From Endozoicomonas sp. SCSIO W0465 (lineage in GTDB: Bacteria > Pseudomonadota > Gammaproteobacteria > Pseudomonadales > Endozoicomonadaceae), in the NCBI RefSeq assembly GCF_023716865.1, contig NZ_CP092417.1, positions 2,272,001 to 2,336,000 of the forward strand: DNA of 64,000 bases, read 5' to 3'. Below, in pieces: positions 1 through 6,960 of this stretch (its first letter is position 1; every line of letters starts with the position of its first letter). The translations under genes were made by a program, and so were the position numbers. The notes under the pieces are model-generated. The model made no database searches and had not been told where the DNA came from. It saw only the letters and a list, made by a program, of their open reading frames with translations.

Positions 1-1114
1 GAACCAGTAGCATTCCTGATGGCATAACACGAGAAAAAATTACATTGTCGTTTATTGCGCCGCTGGACATGACCTGCCAGTTGTCGGGGCAGTGCTGTTG
101 GGCTATGTGACAAAGAACTTCCTGCACTTTTCCGTCCAGGCGAACAGGGGGAATATCGGTCTCTTTTTCGATTTGGATGTCAACTTTCAGATCCTTTTGC
201 AAAGCATTTGCCATTTGCCATAACGCCTGTTCCAGCCGATCCATTTGGGCTGGAGAAGGGTCTCTGAACTGCAGGGTCATCGTGGCTTTACCGGGAATAA
301 CCGAAGCGGCTCCCGGATCAAATTCAGCGTGCCCAATGGTCCAGACCGATTGTTTTGTTCCGGTCTGACGGAATCGGCGATTGAGAGTGGTTGCAAACTC
401 CATCAAGGCCATACCGGCATCACGCCGCATGGCCATTGGGGTTGAGCCTGCATGGTTGCTCTCACCAAAGAAAGAAATTGCAAATTCGCGACAACCGGAT
501 ATCCGGTTAACAATGCCAATCTGTTTTTGTGAGATATCCAGTCTTGGCCCCTGCTCAATATGTGTGCTCAGGTAGGCAAGGTAGCGTTCGGGCTCATATT
601 GCTCGCTGATACCATTAAGGCCCGCAGCATGTAAGGCATCCTTTAGCCGAAGCCCGTCAGCACGAATGGCTGTGTTGATTACCTGCGGGGGTAACTGGCC
701 AAGAAACCCCTTGCAGCCTAGAAAACCGTGAAACGTGTTTTCTTCGTCAGCCCAGGAGGCGATGTCCAGGGACATTTGGGCAGTATCCGGATTTTCTGCA
801 AGGGCTCGATACACCTCAAGGGCACAGATAACACCATAGGCACCATCCAGCCAGCCGCCAATGGGTTGAGTGTCTGTGTGAGAACCCATCAACAGGGTTC
901 TGGCGGACTTTCCGGAATAACCGATCACATTGCCAAGGCCGTCTATCCGGGCATCCAGTCCGGCACGGGTCATTCGTTCCCGTAGCCACTGTCTCGATTC
1001 CATATCTGCCCGGGAATACATTTGACGAATAACGCCGGTCTTGTACTGGCCGAATTTCCTGAGTTCGTAAAGGTCACTCAGCAGACGGTCTGAATTAATG
1101 GATACTGACTTCAT
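1..1114 (-). CDS. M20-family amidohydrolase (allantoate / N-carbamoyl-amino-acid hydrolase type), 3' end outside the window
   Basis: The frame is open from an ATG at 1114 (MKSVSINSDRLLSDL) to the window edge, so the C-terminus is missing. The N-terminal metal site of the allantoate amidohydrolase / N-carbamoyl-L-amino-acid hydrolase group is visible: GSHTDTQPIGGWLDGAYG supplies a His and an Asp ligand, and ADEENTFHGFLGCKG supplies the acidic pair. HIEQGPRLD and the dimerisation-domain stretch NHAGSTPMAMRRDAG also fit. In this family such enzymes hydrolyse carbamoyl or ureido bonds in purine or pyrimidine breakdown using two divalent metals. The usual SGAGHD motif near the C-terminus reads SGAINDN here, so the conserved His is Asn. 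The glutamine-synthetase-like gene at 3371 might use released ammonia, but this link is speculative. Exact substrate cannot be assigned. Confidence 0.85.
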   Translation of the reverse strand, partial: MKSVSINSDRLLSDLYELRKFGQYKTGVIRQMYSRADMESRQWLRERMTRAGLDARIDGLGNVIGYSGKSARTLLMGSHTDTQPIGGWLDGAYGVICALEVYRALAENPDTAQMSLDIASWADEENTFHGFLGCKGFLGQLPPQVINTAIRADGLRLKDALHAAGLNGISEQYEPERYLAYLSTHIEQGPRLDISQKQIGIVNRISGCREFAISFFGESNHAGSTPMAMRRDAGMALMEFATTLNRRFRQTGTKQSVWTIGHAEFDPGAASVIPGKATMTLQFRDPSPAQMDRLEQALWQMANALQKDLKVDIQIEKETDIPPVRLDGKVQEVLCHIAQQHCPDNWQVMSSGAINDNVIFSRVMPSGMLLV

Positions 1115-1353
1115 TATTTTTATACCGCCCTGAATGAAAAGACCTTGGTGAATGTATGACAGTTCGGAGCTCAACAGGTTCTGGAGACATTCTATGCTGG
1201 CAGAATTTACAGGTGTTGAGTTGGGTCAATGGAGAGCGAGGTGCCGGGGAATAAAGGCAGTGCAGCAGGTGGAATGTCGTCTGCTGCAAGAGAAGCGTTA
1301 CAACCGGTCAGTGAAAGTCTGTTGACTGCAACCAAAGGTTTTCCGGTAGCGTA

Positions 1354-1661
1354 TTACTGCCTGAAGAACTCACCCAGTTTGGCAGCCAGCATCATGTTGC
1401 CTTCAGTGCGCAGTTTTCCGGTCATGAAGGCTTGCATGCCGTCCAGTTCGCCACTCATCAGGCCGACAAAGGTTTCGCTGTCCATGATCAGAGTAACGTG
1501 AGCGTCATCTTTTGTGCCCTCAGCAATCTCCAGTACACCGTCTACGATAGCCGCGTAGTAAGTCTTGTCATCGGTGATATCGAATTGGAACGTCAGGGTT
1601 TGGCCAGCAGCAGCCGACTCGTCAAAACGGCCCTTGATATTGTCGAGTGTTTCCAGAACAG
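1354..1661 (-). pseudogene. SCP2 sterol-carrier-like protein, split at its 5' end by IS66 copy A
   Basis: Read on the minus strand, the frame gives VLETLDNIKGRFDESAAAG, then a lipid-binding-like core (FQFDITDD, YYAAIVDGVLEIAEG, VTLIMDSETFVGLMSGELDG, MTGKLRTEGNMMLAAKL) and stops at 1354. This is the small single-domain SCP2 fold of about 100 residues. IS66 copy A entered at the extreme 5' end and duplicated CAGAACAG (1654-1661 and 3270-3277). Across the junction the frame continues only four codons (to about 3289) before an in-frame TGA, with no ATG, GTG or TTG between. Either the start is a rare ATT, or the 5' end was already lost. Probably not expressed in full form. Confidence 0.75.
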
Positions 1662-3269
1662 GTAACTATTCAGCACTGAGCAAAGGCATATTACAGTAAT
1701 TCCGAACAGCTCTATGAAGTGATTGATATATGTCCATTCCCTGTTTTCTGGCAGACGACAAATAGCTGCGAATCCGTGCAAACATAGAACCACCGTCTGC
1801 ACTCCTGAAGCAGCCTGAGATTTTCTGCTTTAACTTGGCCATTCGAACATCCCGCTCACTGCCATTGTTATCGAAGGGAATGGTAAAATCTGACATGAAG
1901 CGCAGTGTCTCAGCCTTGAACTCAGTGAGTCGTTTGAAGAGATTGTAAGCTTTAGTATTCTTGACTTTCTTGCGCTTAAGCTCCTCTCGTTGCTTCTCCA
2001 TATAGACGACTTCTTTCATTAGAGCCCGCTGAAGCAACCGGTCATAAATCTTCTCGATTCGTTCACAGACAACACTTGGCATCTGTAGCATACCTATGGT
2101 CTTAAAGCCCTTGCAGTAATGCCAGGAAAGCCTCAGTAGCTTCATCAATCGCAACGCCAGTTGATTGCTGTCCCTATCAACAACACCCAAAAGCTCCCTC
2201 AGGTGATGGGCATTGCAAAGTACGTGAGTTGCCGCATATGCAAAATAGGATTTCCAATGATCATGAACCAGAACGCCTGCAAATGTTAGCAGTATGCCCA
2301 TCGTGTCCATGGCCTCACGACCTCGCTTTTCAGACAAGTAGTAGAGCGTCCATTGTTCATCCCGCATAACGTGTAGCCAGTGCAAAGAGCCCTCGGCCCG
2401 CATACCCGTTTCATCGGCTCCGGCAACAGACGATTCCCGCAAGGCGTCACGAATAACCTCTTCAGTAGAAGCCAGATTTTCATAGGTTCTGGCCACAAAA
2501 TTGGCGACAGTGCCTGCACTTACACTCATTTTATAGAGAGTATTAAAATACTCTGACACGCGCTTAAAAGGCAGGAAATGGTATTGGTTAAGATAGACGG
2601 CCATAGCCTGTGTGGCTGAGCCATATTGTGCGGCAGCGGTAACACCTTCCGGGAATTCAGCCTGATTCCGACAACCACAAGTGCAGATTTTTACTTCAGC
2701 TCTATGGGCCGTTACTTCAAATTCACCCGGTCTCCCTGGTTCAAACACCTGTCGTTCAATATATTTGACCGGCTCACTATCAAGAAGAGACGCCTGACAT
2801 TTATTGCATTCTTTAACCGGAAGGTACTCAATATAGTCAGGGATATCGACCTGTTTAAGACAAGTGCCCTGATGCCCTTTCTTTCCACCGGCTTTATTAC
2901 CAGAAGACTGTCTCAGACTTTTAGGATTGGGTTTTTCATCCGATGGATCGGTACCTTTATCTGCGGAAAGGTCGTCAGAATGATCTGGAGAATTACTGTT
3001 TTTACAAGGTTTTTGATAACCATCAGACGATGGCGGCTTGCTGCTGTTTTGACTGTTCTTGCCAACCTTTTCTTCCAATTCTCGACATCGCTCTTCCAGA
3101 CAGGCAACTCTCATCCGCAGCTCTGCATTCTCTTTCAAGAGAATCTCAGCCGACATAGTTGCGGGTAGTTCTGGAATCATGCTGGCGAATATTGTGGAAA
3201 AATGGTGCTTAAGAGGATGGTATAAAAATCAGAAAATTCCAGATTTATGTGGGGGTGCTGAACAGTTAC
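1662..3269 (-). mobile_element. IS66-family insertion sequence, copy A (intact, 1,608 bp)
   Basis: The ends are GTAACTATTCAGCAC at 1662 and GTGCTGAACAGTTAC ending at 3269, which form an imperfect inverted repeat. A perfect 8-bp target duplication, CAGAACAG, flanks them at 1654-1661 and 3270-3277; 8 bp is usual for IS66. The element has one gene for a TnpC-type transposase and lacks tnpA and tnpB, like the ISBst12 subgroup. Two more copies lie at 16658 and 37601. Confidence 0.95.
1666..3180 (-). CDS. IS66-family transposase (copy A)
   Basis: A 504-residue DDE transposase. The first 45 residues form a leucine-zipper-like coiled coil (ILLKENAELRMRVACLEERC), followed by a Ser/Lys-rich linker (NSQNSSKPPSSDG) typical of IS66. 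A zinc-finger-like stretch follows (CNKCQASL, then CTCGC). The catalytic region includes GADETGMR, VHDHWKSYF and a C-terminal NNGSERDVRMAKLKQKISG, which carries the final acidic residue. It is full length for the single-gene IS66 type and shows no internal stop. Copies B and C encode the same residues except where copy C is interrupted. Confidence 0.95.
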   Translation of the reverse strand: MIPELPATMSAEILLKENAELRMRVACLEERCRELEEKVGKNSQNSSKPPSSDGYQKPCKNSNSPDHSDDLSADKGTDPSDEKPNPKSLRQSSGNKAGGKKGHQGTCLKQVDIPDYIEYLPVKECNKCQASLLDSEPVKYIERQVFEPGRPGEFEVTAHRAEVKICTCGCRNQAEFPEGVTAAAQYGSATQAMAVYLNQYHFLPFKRVSEYFNTLYKMSVSAGTVANFVARTYENLASTEEVIRDALRESSVAGADETGMRAEGSLHWLHVMRDEQWTLYYLSEKRGREAMDTMGILLTFAGVLVHDHWKSYFAYAATHVLCNAHHLRELLGVVDRDSNQLALRLMKLLRLSWHYCKGFKTIGMLQMPSVVCERIEKIYDRLLQRALMKEVVYMEKQREELKRKKVKNTKAYNLFKRLTEFKAETLRFMSDFTIPFDNNGSERDVRMAKLKQKISGCFRSADGGSMFARIRSYLSSARKQGMDIYQSLHRAVRNYCNMPLLSAE

Positions 3270-3370
3270 CAGAACAGTAGCATTAATTCAGTAAAGGAAC
3301 CCTGTATTCACCACCATAAGCTATGCTCAAAAGCGCTTAACAATAATCTTTTACTATTAAGGGTATTTAT

Positions 3371-4705
3371 ATGTCAGTGGTTGCAGAACGATTAGCCGAA
3401 CAGTCAAGCTTATTAGTGCGTTTATTATGGTGCGATAATGCTAACTTGATTCGAGCCAAGTCTTTTCATCGTGATTCACTGAACACTTTCCGGGAAACGG
3501 GTATTGGTATTACGGCGGCATGTCAGGCATTGTCAGTGATCAGTGATGCGCTTTGTGTTGATACAGGGCTATCGGGTACCGGTGAAAACTGGCTGCAACC
3601 GGACTGGAATACGTTGAAAATATCCGATTCTTCATCTGGCCATGGGGCGGTCATTGCCGATATTGTGCAGTGGAATGGTGAACCATGGCCGCTATGCCCG
3701 AGAAACTTTTTGCAGCGGATGGTAAGTCAGTTAAAGGACGAGTTTAATTTGTCAGTGAAAGTGGGCTTCGAATATGAATTTTACTTGATGGAGGACAAAG
3801 AGGGCCAGTGGGTACCTGCTGAGGACTTTACCTATGCATCTGACTACGGATTTTCAGTTTTACAGCCTTTGGTGGATGGTATTATTCAAAGCCTTGATAA
3901 ACAGGCCATTAAGGTTCGAACCACCCACGCGGAAAGTGGTCCGGGGCAGTTGGAGATGTCGCTGGATTACGGTGATGCCCTCAAGATGGCCGATGACCAG
4001 CTTTTCTTCCGAAAAACGGTTCATGCCATGGCCCGGCAGCATGGCTATGTCGCTTCATTTCTGCCTAAGATTTTTGCTGATCAGTGTGGCTCAGGCATGC
4101 ACCTCCATCTGAGTTTATGGCAGGAGGGTCGAAATATCTTTGCCGATGGCGATTCCCGCAAACTTTCTCCTGAAGCAGGACAGTTTATAGCGGGTATTCT
4201 TCATCATTTGCCAGCACTGACCGCAGTGACCACACCAACATGCAACTCATTCCGGCGCATTACTCCACACTGCTGGAGTGGGGCTTTTACGGCATGGGGC
4301 TGGGATAACCGCGAAGCAGCGGTCAGGATTCCAAGTCAGCCAGGGCGTGTTGCTCCTTCCAATATGGAACTGAAAACTATTGATGCAAGTGCAAATCCTT
4401 ATTTGGCGCTGGGCAGCATTATTGCCGCAGGTATCGATGGATTGCGAAATAGGATGGACTTGAAAGAGGAGTGCAGCATTGATCCGGGCTGTATGTCAGA
4501 GCAGGAACGTAAAGCCACCTCTATCAGTGCTTTGCCGGAAGACTTGTCGGCCGCACTATCCTGCTTTCGGGAAAATCACGTACTGCTGGAAGCGATGGGG
4601 GAAGGGTTAGCCACATCCTATATAGGTGTTAAGCAGGCAGAGAATGACCATTTTTCAGCAATGTCACTGGAGGATGAGGTCAATTGGTTACTTCAGCGTT
4701 ATTAG
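3371..4705 (+). CDS. Glutamine-synthetase-family ligase (GlnA/PuuA-like)
   Basis: A 444-residue protein with an AAGGG ribosome site six bases before the ATG. Glutamine-synthetase motifs appear in order: FEYEFYL (catalytic Glu strand), ESGPGQLEMSL (Glu ligands), CGSGMHLHLSLW (the His metal ligand), NSFRRITP, and NREAAVRIPSQPG with the Arg of the active site, then DASANPYLALGSIIAAG near the C-terminus. Members of this subgroup ATP-dependently ligate glutamate to ammonia or to amines such as polyamines and ethanolamine. The regular adenylylation loop of housekeeping GlnA is not evident, so a gamma-glutamyl-amine ligase is more likely than nitrogen-assimilating GlnA. It is preceded by IS66 copy A, and its promoter would lie within 3278-3370. 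Confidence 0.85.
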   Translation: MSVVAERLAEQSSLLVRLLWCDNANLIRAKSFHRDSLNTFRETGIGITAACQALSVISDALCVDTGLSGTGENWLQPDWNTLKISDSSSGHGAVIADIVQWNGEPWPLCPRNFLQRMVSQLKDEFNLSVKVGFEYEFYLMEDKEGQWVPAEDFTYASDYGFSVLQPLVDGIIQSLDKQAIKVRTTHAESGPGQLEMSLDYGDALKMADDQLFFRKTVHAMARQHGYVASFLPKIFADQCGSGMHLHLSLWQEGRNIFADGDSRKLSPEAGQFIAGILHHLPALTAVTTPTCNSFRRITPHCWSGAFTAWGWDNREAAVRIPSQPGRVAPSNMELKTIDASANPYLALGSIIAAGIDGLRNRMDLKEECSIDPGCMSEQERKATSISALPEDLSAALSCFRENHVLLEAMGEGLATSYIGVKQAENDHFSAMSLEDEVNWLLQRY

Positions 4706-4845
4706 GCCAATCGTAAATCCTGAATGGTTTTGTAGTGCTTCATCCTGCTCATGCCGGCAGGTCTGAATTCTGATTGAATACTGCCGATGATGCAGGGAGA
4801 CGTATCAAAAAACAGGCTTATATCAATAAACGGTAGGATATAAAC

Positions 4846-6936
4846 ATGCCACAAGGGATTGAAGGCCGGGGACCGATTGGTGTTAATACTCCGAACAGTG
4901 GCAATGGCACAGTAAGGCCTGCTGAAGAAAGGAATGATGGCTTATATAAGGGGATATCCGTCTCCAGGGTCAACGTTCCTACAGAGAGTCAGGTATCTAA
5001 AAAAGTTGATGGCGATAAACCTGACACGCTTATCACAAGTAGAGATATCAAAGAACAAGATAGCCCTGTTGAGCGGTCAGGTCGCTATAGTACCGCCAGG
5101 CAGCGCAGACGGAAAAGGATCCGTAATGCAGAGGTAGAAAAAGTCGGCTCTACCCAGGCGTTGAAAAATCAAGGCAGAGAGATAATAGAAGAAGCAGCCA
5201 GTGTTGCTGAGGATTCGGGTATCAGTGAGGCTGAAAGCATTGATAGCCCGCCCTCTTCGCCGAACGCCAGCCACCGGGAGAGAGCGTACGATAGCGGTAT
5301 TGAGTATGACGTACGTTCGCTTGATGACTCAGACCCTGATATGCAAACCTCTGGTCATCCAGTGCAGGATAAGTTGCTTGAGCGTTGCCAGCGCCTGGCC
5401 ATAAAAGTAGAAAAACTGGATGAATATAAAGGCAGAGGGGAGAGTGGCTATCTACAAGAGCTTGAAAGGCTTGAAAAGGTGCATGCTGAAAATATCCACG
5501 ATGATAAGGGTGAAATTCAACATTACCTGGCGAGTGACAAAGCTTTCATGGGTATTTCGAAGGGAAAAAAGAAACTGAAACGGGAACAGAAACTGAAACC
5601 TTTGAAAGACGTAGCGAAGTCGCTAAACCGGACATCAAATAAGATTGCTCAAGAAATTGTAGACCGGGCTATTCACCAAAAAAGACCGCTTCACCCGGTA
5701 AGACGAAAGGTGACAGTACCGGAAATGGATCCTGTAACGGATTCGGTAATGAAAAAGATTGGAGAAGATTTCAACGACGTTGTTACGCTGATCAGTAACC
5801 TTGAGTCTGAACTATCGTTATCTCCTGCCAGCCAATATGTGGATGCTAAAAAAATATTTATGGAAACAGTGCCAGAAGTCCAGTGGGCAAAGAAGGATAT
5901 GCAAGAAGCTCATTCTTTACAGCAGCATATCCAGACATTAAAGGCCACGATGTTTGAAGAGTTGAACATTCTGGATCATAACGCCATTGAGCCAATGGTT
6001 GATCCACACATTCGAGACAGTGCGTATGTTTGTGCGCTCGAGGCTGCACTTGAAACCATCGATATGGAACCTGCTGAAGCAGAAATACATCTGAAAAATC
6101 ATCCGGGGATGCAGAAGCACCTGAAAGAATTGGATTATCAGGAAGATCTGGAGCATCCATATGATCTGAAGTATCTGGAAAATCTGAATGCAATGGAACG
6201 TCTTGATGCGAAGGATTATCTGGCGGAGTTGGGGAAATTCGATAATCTACTGTTAAAGCGGGGTGCCAGTGACGGTTTGAAACTTAAATACTTGGCAAAA
6301 TACCTGTCACAAACAGTTCGACGTTATTCAAATGAAACAATAAAGCACTCTGCCTTCAGAAACAATATGAAAAATTTACTGGATACCCTCAATGCCCGGG
6401 AACGGGATATTGGTATCAAGCTTCAAGCAAGGGAAGAGGAGTATGAACAGCGATGCGAAAAACTAAATGATGCCCGTAAACAGTTAAAAACAGCGATGAA
6501 CGCATACAAGAAAAGCGGTAAGGATGGTGTTGATATAGTCAGGCAGAAAGAAGTGCTAGCCAAGGCTGAAGACCTTAAAGCGTCGATGAAATCGGTGCAT
6601 GATCAGATTGAGCATATTACCAGCTATCAAGATCCAGAGATGCAATGTGCCTATCTGGAGAAGCAACGTGATGAGCTGGGTAAGCAATATGCCTCTATTG
6701 ATAAATCGATTAACGAGTGTCAGGAAAAGCTTGATAAAGCCAAAAGCAAAGATAAGCCTCTGGAGGCTATTCAGAATAAAATGAATGACCTGCAAAGTCA
6801 GTTTGCTGAGACCAAAATTCAGTATTCTGTTCTTGAACAGGAATATGTTACTTTCCGTCAAGCGTTAGACAGATATTATAAAATTCAATCGGCTATGGAT
6901 CATGATGCGCAATCGGGCGTGGATGATGATAAATGA
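4846..6936 (+). CDS. Large coiled-coil orphan protein, candidate secreted effector
   Basis: A 696-residue protein that I do not recognise. AGGA sits seven bases before the ATG. The first 180 residues look disordered, rich in Gly, Ser, Asn, Glu and Arg (MPQGIEGRGPIGVNTPNSG, repeated SIDSPPSSPNAS and basic RQRRRKRIRNAE). The rest is highly charged and helical, with long heptad-like stretches, notably about residues 500-685 (QAREEEYEQRCEKLNDARKQ, AYLEKQRDELGKQY). There is no signal peptide, no membrane segment and no recognisable catalytic motif. A disordered N-terminus followed by coiled coil fits type III or IV effectors or structural filament proteins; this is only an inference. It is a single-gene unit beside the convergent TPR-like gene at 6961. 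Confidence 0.7.
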   Translation: MPQGIEGRGPIGVNTPNSGNGTVRPAEERNDGLYKGISVSRVNVPTESQVSKKVDGDKPDTLITSRDIKEQDSPVERSGRYSTARQRRRKRIRNAEVEKVGSTQALKNQGREIIEEAASVAEDSGISEAESIDSPPSSPNASHRERAYDSGIEYDVRSLDDSDPDMQTSGHPVQDKLLERCQRLAIKVEKLDEYKGRGESGYLQELERLEKVHAENIHDDKGEIQHYLASDKAFMGISKGKKKLKREQKLKPLKDVAKSLNRTSNKIAQEIVDRAIHQKRPLHPVRRKVTVPEMDPVTDSVMKKIGEDFNDVVTLISNLESELSLSPASQYVDAKKIFMETVPEVQWAKKDMQEAHSLQQHIQTLKATMFEELNILDHNAIEPMVDPHIRDSAYVCALEAALETIDMEPAEAEIHLKNHPGMQKHLKELDYQEDLEHPYDLKYLENLNAMERLDAKDYLAELGKFDNLLLKRGASDGLKLKYLAKYLSQTVRRYSNETIKHSAFRNNMKNLLDTLNARERDIGIKLQAREEEYEQRCEKLNDARKQLKTAMNAYKKSGKDGVDIVRQKEVLAKAEDLKASMKSVHDQIEHITSYQDPEMQCAYLEKQRDELGKQYASIDKSINECQEKLDKAKSKDKPLEAIQNKMNDLQSQFAETKIQYSVLEQEYVTFRQALDRYYKIQSAMDHDAQSGVDDDK

Positions 6937-6960
6937 AGTCATTGTCCAGGATTTGATGGG

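Noticed and set aside
2626..3168. A 180-codon frame antisense to the IS66 transposase, present at all three copies
   Set aside because: It has no ribosome site and its composition follows the transposase codons.
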